From Forficula auricularia (lineage: Eukaryota; Arthropoda; Insecta; Dermaptera; Forficulidae): 64,000 nt of DNA. Made by a program: the position numbers and the translations under genes. The notes below the pieces were generated by a model, which worked only from the letters and a program-made list of their open reading frames with translations, did no database searches and was not told where the DNA came from. Positions 10,653-23,724 of this stretch are shown here, one piece after another. Numbering within the stretch: the first letter of the stretch is position 1; the number at the start of each line of letters is the position of its first letter. Where the stretch lies: assembly GCA_024734495.1 (NCBI GenBank), contig JALMQS010000161.1:2421896-2485895 (forward strand), in the 5' to 3' direction.

Positions 10653-11450
10653 TCAAGTACTAGATGAGAATCAATCGCTATTTTTGGTTTAAAGTCGATT
10701 TCTCTATGTCTTCAGCAAAGGTAACGGATAAGAAAACAACGCAGTTGCTATGGTTACTCATAAAATTTCCTCCCAAATTTTTAGCATTTCACAGCGAGAA
10801 GCCTATCCATTCTTACTTAAGCTAGGCTAAATGAGCTATCTTAAAACGATCAAATGAATAAATTTTAAAGAATTTAAAAAACTAAAAAAAGTACTATTTT
10901 ATTCTAGAGTAAAGTACTTTAAAATATAATTTTACTAAAAACTTTATTTAACCTTTTTTTGTGGTCCCCAAGGTACTTAATTAGGATATTAAATTTCATA
11001 AAAATTGGTTAAGTCATTTTTCAAGATATTTAGAAAAAACTAAAAAAGTACTTAAATAAAGTACTAATGTTTGTGGGCCGATATGTACCAAAAACTAATC
11101 AGCGCTTCATTTTGTTAAACGAATGCTAGGTTTTCAATTTCATTTCAATCGGTGCAACGGTGTGGAAAAAATCGTGGGCCAAATAAACGATAACATCATC
11201 CATCCATCCATCCATCCGCACGCACTAAATGAAAAAATCGCAATTTTTGGCCTCTCGACGAGACCCCATGTAATTTTTGGCAAAACCGTCACGTGCTAAA
11301 ATTCAACCTAATTGAATACTACAATTTGTGACTTTAATTGAGTCCATGGGTTCCGTAGTCTTTACCTGAGGACCCTTTGAAGCCAAGCTTGCCCCGAGAG
11401 CGATTACAATACTTTACCCATGCTTTGCATTGGATAAAGTAAAAATCTGT
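10653..11450 (+). repeat. Satellite-headed dispersed repeat, copy A
   Basis: Starts with the end of a 119-bp satellite unit and continues through ~740 bp closely matching 13645-14400, including gttgctatggtta, the block gatatgtaccaaaaactaatc, a short tetranucleotide microsatellite (CATC at ~11197-11217) and the terminal hairpin-like tttacccatgctttgcat. A - strand copy is at 48297-48990. No coding capacity. Confidence 0.85.
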
Positions 11451-11853
11451 TGGGGCAAATAAACGAATACCCCACAGAAAACGATCACATCGAACCGTAA
11501 AACCGCAAATAAAACGAAAGAAATATTAATATCCCTTTATATTTTTATTGGTTAAATAAAAAAAATGGGTTCACTACAAGTGATATCCACTACGGTTTGG
11601 ATAAATCCAGTTCGAGTCTATTCTTCGGTTAAGTTATATCCACTTCGAGTCGATTTTGTAACGATCAGGTTCAGTTCGCAAACTGAACATAAACATATCC
11701 TTACTCCTTCCCCTTTGCTATTGCTAGTTAACTTATCCATCTTTTCTCATCCTGGGGGGTATGATTCACCAACGCCGCCGGCTTATTTGCTGAATTAACC
11801 CCCCCCCTTCCCAAAAAAAGAATTATTTCCAAAAACATTTTTGTTGTTTCCAG

Positions 11854-12067
11854 GATTTGGGTATCAATGTGCTGCACATTGAGTCTCGACCTTCGGCAAG
11901 TCACAAAGCCGAATATGAGATCTTGGTGGACGTGGACTGCGATAACCGGCGAATGGAGCAATTAGTGGGTCTTCTGCGCAGGGAAGTTTCCGCCATCAAT
12001 TTGACCCAGTTTCAAGAAGGAGTCGATCTGCCACCAGCCACTCCACTTTCTGCCACTGCTAGTTTCG
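11854..12067 (+). CDS. Trh: Tryptophan hydroxylase, exon encoding end of ACT domain and linker
   Basis: A 214-base exon after acceptor tttgttgtttccag. It opens in phase 0 with DLGINVLHIESR, the strand-helix turn and HIESR signature of the ACT regulatory domain of aromatic amino acid hydroxylases, then AEYEILVDVDC and LLRREVS, then a poorly conserved linker ending SATASF. The exon ends after the first base of a codon; that G plus AT of the exon at 31244 gives Asp. The donor is GCAAGT rather than GTAAGT (12068). The enzyme makes 5-hydroxytryptophan, the rate-limiting step of serotonin synthesis, in neurons; the clade call rests on the exons that follow. Upstream exons were not found. Confidence 0.88.
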
Positions 12068-12454
12068 GCAAGTAGTTTCTATCTAGAAAATTTATGAATA
12101 AGAAAACATTCTTAATAAAAAGTAAAAATTAAAAAATAGTAATTTTTCAGAAAAAAGGTGGTCCTAACAAGAGACCAATTTCCATTACAGAAGGCAATTT
12201 GGTTGTAATGGAAATCGTTCGTTGTGATAGGAAACCACATATTATTATTTAATAATAAGTATGTTATTTTGGTAAAATTAAATAGAGAATTTTTAGATAG
12301 GCAGCCCAAGGAAAACTACAAATTCGGAAAAAAATAAACTGCAACGGTTCTTTGCTAAACTTTATCCAAATTCATTTGAAATATTAATTATGTTTATTCC
12401 TTTATATAAATCAGATATCACTTGCAATTTGCAGTTCATGTTGACTTAAATTCA

Positions 12455-13660
12455 AAAATAATTATCGATTCTCATTTAACAGTCGAGGAATAACAATTCT
12501 ACATTGGATTTTTGACATTTCGGTTATTATTGGTAATCATTGCTGAAGACACAGAGAAATCGACTTTAAACCAAAAATAGCGATTGATTCTCATCTAATA
12601 CTTGAGGAATAACCATTCTATATTGGATTTTTGACGTTTCGGTTTTTATTGGTCAAGCTTGAGTTGTTTACCAAAAAAGAATTTAGTCTTTTTGATTTTA
12701 AGTCGATTCTTCCACGCTTTCAGTAGAGGTTGCCATTAATAGTCAAAACGTCAAAAATGAAATGCAATAAGGTTATTCCTCTAGTATTAGATAAGAATCT
12801 TCCACGCTTTCAGTAGAGGTTGCCATTAATAGTCAAAACATCAAAAATGAAATGCAATAAGGTTATTCCTCTAGTATTAGATAAGAATCGATCGTTATTT
12901 TTGATTTTAAGCCGATTCCTCCATGTCTTCAGCAATGGTTACCAATAATAATCGAAGGGTCAAAAATCTAATGTAGAATTATTATTCCTCAAGTAATAGA
13001 TGAGAATCAATCGCTATTTTTTATTTTAAGTCGATTCCTCCATGTCTTCAGCAATGGTTACCAATAAAAACCGAAACCTCAAAAATCCAATATAGAATGG
13101 TTATTCCTCAAGTACTAGATGAGAATCAATCGCTATTTTTGATTTTAGCTCGATTCCTCTATGTTTTCAGCAATGGTTACCAATAAAAACCGAAACGTCA
13201 AAAGTCCAATATAGAATGGTTATTCCTCAAGTATTAGATGAGAATCAATCGCTATTTTTGATTTTAACTCGATTCCTCTATGTCTTCAGCAATGGTTACC
13301 AATAAAAACCGAAACGTCAAAAATCCAATATAGAATGGTTATTCCTCAAGTACTAGATCAGAATCAATCGCTATTTTTGATTTTAACTCGATTCCTCTAT
13401 GTCTTCAGCAATGGTTACCAATAAAAACCGAAACATCAAAAATCCAATATAGAATGGTTATTTCTCAAGTACTAGATGAGAATCAATCGCTATTTTTGAT
13501 TATAACTCGATTCCTCTATGTCTTCAGCAATGGTTACCAATAAAAACCGAAACGTCAAAAATCCAATATAGAATGGTTATTCCTCAAGTACTAGATGAGA
13601 ATCAATAGCTATTTTTGATTTTAAGTCGATTCCTCCATGTCGTCAGCAATGATAACGGAT
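12455..13660. repeat. 119-bp satellite array with internal orientation switch
   Basis: The motif gaatcaatcgctattttt recurs at 13004, 13123, 13242, 13361, 13480 and 13599, a period of exactly 119 bases each time. Before that, 12690-12960 carries more diverged units including a 78-base duplication (cttccacgctttcagtagag at two places). The stretch 12455-12655 contains the same units in the opposite orientation, so the array is palindromic about ~12670. Confidence 0.93.
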
Positions 13661-14400
13661 AAGAAAACAACGCGGTTGCTATGGTTACATATAAAATTTC
13701 CTCCCAAATTTTTACCATTTCACAGCGAGAAGCCTAACCATTCTTACTTAAGTTAGGTTAAATGAGCTATATTAAAACGATCAAATGAATAAATTTTAAA
13801 GAATTAAAAATTAAAAAAAGTACTATTTTACTATAGAGTAAAGTACTTTAAAATATGATTTTACTAAAAACTTTATTTAACCTTTTTTGTGGTCCCCAAG
13901 GTACTTAATTAGGATATTAAATTTCATCAAAATTGGTTAAGTTATTTTCAAGATATTTAGAAAAAACTAAAAAAGTACTGAAATAAAGTACTAATGTTTG
14001 TTGACCGATATGTCCTAAAAACTAATCAGCGCTTCATTTTGTTAAACTAATGGTAGGTTTTCAATTTCATTTCAATCAGCGGAAAGGTGTGGAAAAAATC
14101 GTGGACGAAAAAAACGATAACACACACACACATACATACATACATACATACATACATGCATACATACATCCCCCACGGACTTCCAAAAAAAATGGCACTT
14201 TTTGGCCTCTCGACGAGATTCCAGGTAATTTTTGGCAAAACCCTCACGTGCTAAAATTCAATCTCATTGAATACTTCAATTTGTGACCTTAATTGAGTCC
14301 ATGGGTTCCGTAGTCTTTACCTGAGGACCCTTTGAAGCCACGCTTGCCCCGAGAGCAATTCCAATACTTTCTCCCATGCTTCGCATTGGATAAAGTAAAA
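13645..14400 (+). repeat. Satellite-headed dispersed repeat, copy B
   Basis: Follows the 119-bp array directly and matches 10710-11450 almost throughout, with a (CA)n(CATA)n microsatellite at 14121-14170 where copy A has CATC repeats. Ends with the same ctttctcccatgcttcgcat hairpin-like terminus. Short open frames inside are chance. Confidence 0.85.
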
Positions 14401-14671
14401 AATTATTTGACCATCACTATTATTTTCTTAGAAACCGACGAATTTGAAGATTCTTTCTTCCTTCAGGGTTTAAAAGAATCTACAAAAGAAGTTTGTAACC
14501 ATCACACAGATATTTATGTTGATGTCATTTGCAAATTCTAAACCCAGAAAATTACAAACACTGTTAAAGAAGGCAATAATGAGGTGGTTACTGATTAGAA
14601 TTTGAACTCAGAATTATGATTGTGTTGATAAATTGCATTTCTCATCCAAGGTTCAACATTCTCTTGGATCG

Positions 14672-15366
14672 TTCGGAAAGTCATTTCTTTTTTTTGTTAC
14701 AAAAAAGACGATTTTCTTATAGTGTATAAATATTTTATTTAATTATATTTTCCCCATTTTGGTCCAATATCTTTTGTCATATTTCTGGTAGTAGCATTAT
14801 TCCATGTTCAAAATAATTTTGATCTTTGCTGGCAAAAAACTAATGCAATGCATTTTTGACACCTTCATTTGAAGTAAAAGTTTTGCTGTCTAAAAAATTT
14901 TGCAGGGACCGGAATAAGTAATAATCCGATGATGCCACATCTAGAGAATATGGTGTATGTTGTAGTACATCCCATCTAAGCTGTATAAGCTTTTGACGAG
15001 AATTTCTATTAGGTCCCGCGTTATCCTCTTGGAAAACTTTACCTTTTCTGTTCTGTTTTAGTGAATCATTCAAATTGTCCAGTTGATGGCAAAACACTTC
15101 AGAACTGATCGTGGTATTGGCTGGCAAAAGTTACGATTCCCTTGAAATCCCATCAGACAGAGAGTATTACCTTTTTTTGATGAATATCGGCTTTCGAAGT
15201 GAATTGTGCCGATTCATCTTTTTTACTCCATGAATGATCTCTTGTGTTTCACATTATTGTAGACAAGCCATTTCTCATCCCCAGTGACAATTTTCTTCAA
15301 AAATGGGTTATTTTCTTGACGCTTTAGAAGCAAATCTCTTTGGAAAAAACGAAATGACTTTCCGAA
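14672..15366 (-). mobile_element. Mariner transposon, internally deleted
   Basis: Inverted termini TTCGGAAAGTCATTTC at 14672 and GAAATGACTTTCCGAA ending 15366 bound a 695-bp copy; full mariners are about 1.3 kb. The transposase N-terminal part is missing. Confidence 0.85.
14790..15360 (-). pseudogene. Mariner transposase remnant
   Basis: The - strand reads ...RQENNPFLKKIVTGDEKW (about 15340-15265), the first catalytic Asp region of mariner, then after frame breaks VFQEDNAGPNRNSRQK, the second Asp block with the HDNA motif altered to EDNA, and HTPYSLDVASSDYYLFRSLQ (about 14960-14900), whose SLDVASSDYYLF corresponds to the SPDLAPSDYHLF block containing the third Asp. Transposase would cut and paste the element at TA. 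Deletion of the N-terminal DNA-binding half, a changed second Asp neighbourhood and frameshifts make it dead. Confidence 0.85.
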
Positions 15367-15369
15367 TTA

Positions 15370-17498
15370 CCTAAACCAACAAACCGTTAGCTAACAAATA
15401 ATTACAAAATCACTAAAATCTTTAAAAAAAATTCACTTTCTATCTTCCTCATTTGTACTCTTAATACTGTAAAAGGTATCGTACATTTCCAGTTAGGATT
15501 CAAAAATTAATTCAAATCAAAATAATTTATTTAGAATTAAAAAACTAAGGAAAATCAGCAGAGATGATGTCAGTCACTTAGTAAACAGAGCTGTTGTGGA
15601 TGATTTTTAATAACGTCTAAGACCCCTTCAAAAATGAAACCGAGTGCCAATAAAGCACTCCAGACTAATGGGTTTTCTTCCAAGACGAAACCAATCTGGC
15701 ACATATAACAAGCGCAAAAAATTATTTCTCAAAAATTTAATCTTCATCATTAAAAAGTTGTTTCTTCAAGGGTTCTGAATTCAACCCCTATGAAATATTA
15801 TATAATAAAAATAGTTCATAACAGCTCGGATTTAGTATTTGACAATTTCTCGTGATTTTCTTTAGAAAACTTAACTCTTCTACTATTTGCAATTTGAACT
15901 TTTTTAATAATTAGAAATTTCAAAAATGTCAATTCAATACAGCAATACTTGGCATAGTCCAGGTAATCGGTTCCGCCGATATCCAGAACTATTTGAAACC
16001 AAAATAATGGAGGAACTAAATAAATAGAAAAAATTAAATTAAATTGGAAAACTGCCGAACCACTTCATTCCCCTCTCCCCCAGCCTCCCTTTTTCCCGAT
16101 ACCAACCTCTCCATTCTTTTGCTTATCACTTTCTCTTTTTTTCTTAATTCAAGCGTTTTAAGATCTATAGAGTCTGCATCTTCTTGGTGTATCCCCTTGG
16201 ATTCGATTGCATTATAAAAAAATATATAATTTGGCAACTATATTGTATAATTATGTCAGAATAAAATCCAACTACATATACCGACCTTACAAAAAAAATT
16301 CTAGATACTTTAGTATCAGCGTATAATTTTCAAACTTGGCCCTAATTCTTCAGTTAATTTTTCAATGCTTGCCAAGTTACATACTCTAAGGATTTTTCTC
16401 ATTCTCCTTTAGTTACCAAATAATGGGCAAAGTCATTTATTGATAGTAGTAATTAAAGTACATAAGGGCCAAAACAATTCCCTTAAGGCTCTGCTCAAAC
16501 TCTTAAAAAGAAGGGAATTAAATTGAATCGAAAGAGAAGAAAATAAAAGAATATTCAATCTCCATGGGCATTTCCTCTCAATTTATCTTTTGTTCGTCAA
16601 AACATCGTCAATTTGAATATAAGTAAAGTACTGCCTGAATCCTATACTAATAAAGAAATTTTCGATGAAAGAAAGTATTAGCTCTCTTTTAGATACAGAT
16701 GAGATAAATATTGATTTCATCATTTAATTAGACGCTCATGTCCATTATTTATATTATTTCATAGGGATATTATTTATTAATATAGTTTTAATTTAATTGA
16801 AGATTATTAGAGGTTTAGTATATAGATATAGGTAAACATATACTTTAAATGTCGAAAAAATTTCACTCACCGCTATTAAGTCGATTCCAAATTGTATAAA
16901 AATAATTGTACAAATTATCCGAGCTCCTTAAAAAAAAATAATAATAATACGTGACCGTAAAATGATTAGTTGCTTTAAAAATTTAAAATTGATAAAAAAA
17001 TTACGTTTTTTTTTAAACAAAATGTGCTTATTTCCCAAATTCAAACATTTACATATTTATTATTATTACAATAATTGGAGCATCGAGTCAACACTCCTTA
17101 CCCACTTTTCCAGGTTATGAAGGGACAAATTACTTTATTTCCGACGCATAAAACAGAGTAATAAAATTACTTTGAGAAATTTTTAAAATATAAGTCATTT
17201 ATGGGGCAAAACTATCTTAGTTGGTCTAAAAACAACGACAATATATTATATAGAAAATTTATATTCTCTCTCTCTCTCTGTGTGTGTGCGTTTCTGGATT
17301 ACGATACCTACGATACCTAAAATATGGAAATATGTTCTGGTGTCGAAAAGTTTGTATTTCCAATGTGGAGAACTGATTAGATTCGGGGGTCTCTAGCTTT
17401 AGAACGTCCGGTTTAAAAATGCAGAAAATACAATTTTACTCAAGATAATTACCTACAATGAAAAACAAGTCTCTAATAGTTTATTATATTTAAGTATA
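15370..17498. other. Intronic DNA, no supported gene
   Basis: AT-rich unique-looking sequence. A pyrimidine-rich patch at 16070-16145 and a (CT)n(GT)n tract at 17262-17289 are the only structured parts seen. Confidence 0.5.
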
Positions 17499-17501
17499 TA
17501 A

Positions 17502-18134
17502 GTCCAAGAGCTAGTGACACATTTTGACTACGGATTTGACCCAACTAGCAATAATGCGTAATAGTACCGTCTACGATAGTTGTGACAGGGAATGGCCAGT
17601 TTGGCTGTAGCAGGTGGACCAGGTACTGCGCATGGTGTGAGTGCAGTAAAAAATACATATGTACTAAAAAATATTTTTGGCCCACAATGAAGTTATAAAA
17701 ATTATAATTTATAGTCAATTATAAACATAATATATTCACCCCAGACCATTTGAGTGATGGGATGTGGAACCAGACCACCTAAAGTGTATTTTTACAACAT
17801 GAAAAAAAATATTTTTGATTCTATTTTATTCATGTTGTAAAAATACCCTTTGAGTACTCTGGTTCCACGTCCCACCACTCAAATGGTCTGGGGTGAAATA
17901 TATTATGTTTATAATTGACTATAAATTATAATTTTTATAATTTCATTGTGGGTCAAAAATATTTTTTAACACATATGTATTTTTTACCGCACTCGCACCA
18001 TGCGCAGTACCTGGTCCACCTGCTACAGCCATCCAGTCTGGCCATTCCCTGTACAACTATCATAGACGGTACTATTACGCATTATTTCTAGTTGGGTCAA
18101 ATCCGTAGTCAAAATGTGTCACCAGCTCTTGGAC
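17502..18134. mobile_element. Foldback MITE, 633-bp near-perfect palindrome, TAA target duplication
   Basis: Two ~300-bp arms are inverted copies with few differences, meeting near 17820 (tttttacaacatgaa / ttcatgttgtaaaaa). Termini are GTCCAAGAGCT / AGCTCTTGGAC, flanked by TAA at 17499-17501 and 18135-18137. A TWA duplication is typical of the PIF/Harbinger superfamily. No ORF. Confidence 0.9.
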
Positions 18135-18137
18135 TAA

Positions 18138-21100
18138 TAAGGCGGTTCTAACTGATGGGCATACTGAGTCTTAAAAAAGTTTCAACTTTTTATATAGGAC
18201 TGACAAAACAGTATTTAAAATCTAGAATTTAGAAACATAAATATTCGATCAGAACAGAAAATTGTGAATGTACCATGGTAGTTAGCCATTCAACTAGCCA
18301 GAGATACAATCCTGACTTTTCTAATCCTACAATAAAGAATTTACAAAAAATATTAATTTTAGAAATGATACAAATTTTAAACAACAAAAATTTTATTAAC
18401 AAAAGATGACAAATGAATTGTTTTTCCAATAATTATCAAAAAATTTTGCGAGAAAATTATTTTCCGTAAATATTTATATATATATATATTTTTATAGATG
18501 GTGATTACATCTCCATAACAATCTTATCACTGTCTATTTTCAAAATAAAGATTTTGTTTATATCTAGTTGCTTTATATTTTCTTTTTAAAGCAACTATTT
18601 TTCCCCAATCTAAGTGATGAAGGAAGAATTTCTCCCAAAATGTTTGGATTAAACGTTTTGAAATTTTTTTATAAAAGAATTTGTATTTATTTTATTAAAA
18701 AAAAAAAAAAAACAATCAATAAATTATTTCAACATAAAATAATACCTATATTTAATGTACTTTGGATTTACAATAATAAAATATGTTTATAGAAAATCGA
18801 TTCTTTAGGTTAAATTCAATATTTATTGAAAACGATCCCCCTGTTTATGTGACCTTTGATAAAATTTAATCAAGAATGTAAGCAAAAAATAAAAATAAAT
18901 TGAGAGTTTGTGTTAAATAAGGAGGGTGGAAATGTGCCGGTCATAATGGGTTATCCCAATCATGGGATTCACGGCTACGCCAACGGCAAAGTTTTTTTTT
19001 CTGCACGGTCGGCAACATCTGATCTCTCTGTCTATGATAGCATATCTCGAAAACAGTAAATCTCAGGGAAATTAAATTTAAAACTTAAGTTAGTTATCAG
19101 CTCATATCATAGCAAGATTTTAGTTCAATCAACCCACGAAAACAACCCCTTTACTTTAGATGCTTTTAGGATTTTGTTATAAATTATTTTCTCCAAAACA
19201 ATTGAGACTTGAACAATATTTCTTACCATGATCTGTTTATTTTTTGTTATATTTACAAACTATTTATTGATGTCTAAACGCAGATTTCAGTGGTCGGACT
19301 CAAAGCTATTGTTTTTTCCTAGGCATGTTCTTACTGCAGCCTTGTATTATACTACTAAGTAATTCAATGTATTTCCAAATCCTTTCCGGGGGATTAAAGT
19401 TAAAAACTCACCAAGTTTTATTGACCTTCATGGGCCAAGAGTCAAGTATATATCCTGAAATGTTAATTTTAAACTTGCATTTGGAACAGATAGATTTGCA
19501 TAGACAATCTTATTGACATATGAAGATTTAAATGGAATATGTAGAAAGCTCACTTTTGTTTTTCTTGTTTCCACTGAGTGCTGCCACTTCAAACATCGGC
19601 TTTACGCAAACAATTGTACATCCTTACAAAAGGGTTTCTAATATCAATCGTTCTTTTAGAATAAGAACAAATCTCCATTTGTATAAAGGATTTATTTTTT
19701 ATTTCGATTTCCTCTTCAGCTGTTTGAAATATTTCACTCAAACAATTTTAAGAACATTTTATACAAACATAATGTTCGGTTTCTCAAAATCTGGCAGATA
19801 ATGTGTCTGAAAGCAAATTAAATCAACTGGTGGGTTTACTAGTCGACTTTCACTTACAACCTCCATTTATTTAATATCATCCTACCAATTTCTTCCTTTC
19901 AAATTAGTCCGCTCTGCACTGTTTTAATCAAGTAAGAAAATACACATCACAGAACTCATAATACATGTTATGTACAGCAATTTTTGAAAATCATAGGAAT
20001 AGTTTTTGAGAAAAATAAAATAAATTTCAACCCAACCTTCAAGAAAAGAATAAGTCAATTTTGACTAAAAGTTTACCGTGTTGTCTCTGGTGGATTTCTA
20101 GCAAAGTTTCAAATTCTGTTCTCTAACTTAGTGATGCTGAGATAAAGCAGTGCACACCCATGCGTTTTATTTTTATATGGTAAATTCAGATTTTATCTTT
20201 TAAGGGCATCGAATAGTTTTATTTGGAGTTGCCCGAGTGAACTTAACTTTTATAGTTTTGGTGATGAAAGACAACAAAAATTGAACCTCCTCAAAGCGAA
20301 TGTAATAATTTATGGTAACTTCCCTATCCCAGTCATGTTAGGTGCATCAGTGTCCTAGTGGAATTCATTGAAAGATCCAACGATATTTTTAAAACTCATT
20401 GTGTAGAAACAAGTGTTTGACAAGTAAGCCTGTACCAGCGGAAAGAGCTGAGGGAGTGTAAATCGTAACACAAGATCGCTTATTGTAGGCTATTTATGAG
20501 AAATAGGGATATACTCACAGGGAATTTTTGTAGGTCTTTTTATTTCTAACAATTCTTCTACTCATAGTATTGCTATATTTTTAACGGTTATCTAGTGTAT
20601 GCAATTATATGCTCTCAAGAAGCTATTTCTCCCCATTTATGCTCATTGCTCTGAAAAGTAAACCTAATCAATTAAATTCAAAAAACCTGTTGGTGTAGGT
20701 TTAATCAAAATCGGTTTAAAAGTTTTTACCGAAATGGAAGTTGACTTCAATAAATTTGATTAATTTACAATTTTTTTAATGTACTAAGTGTTAACGAAAA
20801 CTACTCCCTATACAGAGATCCAATATCAGGGACGGTATAAAAGAAACTTGACATTCTCAGGTATGTCACGAATTTAATTAATTTAGCCTAAAAAAAAACA
20901 ATATTTAGGATCTAGGCTTCTGAAAAATAATTTCCAATAAAAATGTAGAATCAATAAATTTATATCGACAAGTAAAATAAAAAACATGCATTTTTAATTA
21001 AAATTAAAAGTACTATTTTTTCGACTAAAAATCTTTTGGTGATGTTAAATTGGAGGGACATTAAACTAATTTTTTTGGGTAAATTGTTTACTACTCAAAC

Positions 21101-23724
21101 TTGGACTTTGTATTGACAGAAGTATTTTTGGTAGAATTTCACTTCTTTTTGTAAGCCAGTACTTTGATTTCGTTAAAATGAAACTTGTAATGGTGTGAAG
21201 AAATTTGTTTTTACCAACCTCAAATAAATATATAAATAAGCTATATTTTTGGGAAGTTTCAGGGGAAACATTTGGATGTAAACTGAAATGATAGCATTAA
21301 TTAAAATTTATTATGTTATTAACTTTTGATATAAAATTATTGACAATTTTATTAGATATCACTTTAGCCTTCAAACTTCACCATTTCATTTTAAGGTTTG
21401 AAATAGAGAAAGTCTAGATTTTCGAATTTCTCTTTATTAGTAGCCCAAACTCGACTACCATACCAAATTTTTATTATACTTCCTAGAATAGAATATATTT
21501 TTACTAGATGTGAATTTACTCATTTATTTTAGAGGTTGAAAAAGAGAAAATCTCGGTTTTACGATTTTTCCTTTTATTAGTATCCCAAATCTCAACATTA
21601 TGGTACATTTTTAGCATCATAGATTCTTTCAATGTTCTTTAGATGATTCAGTAGCTGAGTGTGTGAGAGACGAAATAGTTTATCTTTGTCTTGGTCCACT
21701 CCACATCCAATTTCAAATTAATTTAACACCTTATCTTAGCCCTTTTAAATTCTTATTCAAAACATCTATTTTTGAAATCAAGGTGGAGGAATGCAGCACT
21801 TGGCTATGGAGCAAAATGTTATGGCACCTTCTTCTTTAAAACAGGAAATTATTGTTAAATTCAAAGGGGCCTTTGTTTTGTCTGGAATTGTTTTTCTTTT
21901 TTGTTTTATTTTTTTTTCTAAAACAATTAGTTGATTTATATTGCTACGACTTGCATTTGCTTACTTCCTCGAGGTCAAACCAAAATAATATTTTGCTTTG
22001 AGAAAAATATACGATATAAAGGTATAAACAGAAATTTATAAGCAGGTCAAGTACATGCCAGAGTGACGTACTGAAGTTTTCGTACCTAATATTAGTATAT
22101 TATAAGCCAGGAAGACAACAGAAAAATAATTATATCTACCAGAATACTAAATTCGTGTTTATTTTTTATTAATAAAAAGAGAGAATGAAGGAATTGGTGA
22201 ATTTTTTGTAGGTACATCTACAAAAATTACCCCAAAATCACCAAAAAATTGCCACTTTAAGGCTCTGTCACACCATTGTTTTATCGTGAAACAAAAAATA
22301 AAATATGTGATATGGCCATCTCATGACTTAACCATCATCTCCCCCCCCCCCCCGACCATTTCAGAAAACTGAGTTTTGCATTGATAGTTCTCTAAAGCCT
22401 TGAAGAATAACTGCTTAAAATTTGGACCAAATCGGAGAAAGTGTTGAAAAATATCAACCCTGCATTTTGTTTACGAACTACAATCCAATTGGCGCTCTCC
22501 ACCCCTGCCGCTGACAGTGATGATGTGAGAAGGATCGCTTGTTGTTAGCCTAAGTTAGGACTGAAAAAGTCTATATTCAACATTGTATTCACCACTAAAC
22601 ATATATATTTGATGTAAAGAAATTAATCTAAATAATTTCAGGTACAGACAAAAAATATGTATACAGTCGAACCCCCATATATAAAAAATCTTTATATTTC
22701 GAATTATTTTCAGAAATGATAGTGTGGAAGGGCCATAAAGTGCCCATTTTTAGATTATTTTTCTACAAGCCAGTGTTCAAAAACGATTTAACTTGAATTT
22801 ATGAAACAAATTATATTCATAATTTCATTCTCTCTTCATGAAAGACAATTTTGATCATTAAAAAAAATCAAATTTCATAAAAAAATAATACTTAAGGATG
22901 TAAAAATATTAAATTGTATTTACTAATTTGTGTAGTTGTATTTATGTAATATTTTTTAGGAGCCAAATAAAGACTATAAATAAATAATGTAAAAATATTG
23001 GAAAATTTGAAAGATATTTTATGAATTTATTTTTGTGGGCTTTCATATATATATAGTTTCAGTTAAATTATTCTGGGGGCTCCGAACCCCATGGTACGTC
23101 TCTGGATAGGGCTATTTCATAGGAATTCGGGGCATTAAATTTTAGATAAAACGTTCTTATTTCTAATTATATATAATGTGATATATATAAAATAATAATA
23201 CTTGCTTATTGTACCACCAACCAATGACGCCTTTTACAGCTAGGCCCTCCGGGCGGACTGTCCTGGCGGGCAGCGTCTCGAGACAGCCAAAAGTTTGTTT
23301 GAAATATAACGCCCCTCCAAAGCCCTACTCAGCCAAGCTCTCCAGAATTTGCTTAATATTTAATGTTATTCTTGATGATGAGATCATCTCACAAAAATCT
23401 CCAAATCTAGATGGCTTAAGTCTTAATTTCTATTTTTATAGGGTCGCTTCTTGCTAGCCAAGGGAAGCTTCCTGGGGCCGTCCTTTCCTCATTTTGGGCG
23501 GCAAATTTTTGGATTTCTACTCTTCTGGGGGCCTTCAGATTATGTATACAAATTTTGGTTGAGTTTGGTTTAAAGCGCTAGAATTTACATTTTTCGGGTG
23601 ATTTTTTTCAAACAAAAATTTAATAAATCACATCCTATTCAACTTTGCTTGACTAAAATTTGCTGTATGGTGTTATTTTATAATGTCCATTATTGACCCT
23701 ACAAACCTCATAAAACCCTCTTTT
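18138..23724. other. Intronic DNA, no supported gene
   Basis: Mostly AT-rich and unstructured. A poly-C run sits at 22341-22353; a sequence gagccaaataaagact with a TAAATAAATAA tail near 22960-22990 may be an old retroelement 3' end; a G+C-richer patch is at 23225-23300; 23515-23590 is related to the duplicated block at 30560-30780. Confidence 0.45.

Noticed and set aside
10408..10656. ORF on the - strand before and across the gap
   Set aside because: Most codons are N; the remainder is CT-repeat and duplicated DNA.
12480..13660. CRISPR-like array
   Set aside because: 119-bp units are contiguous with no unique spacers; this is a eukaryotic satellite.
14047..14286. Small ORFs over the CATA microsatellite
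   Set aside because: Encoded repeats follow the microsatellite; both strands are open for that reason.
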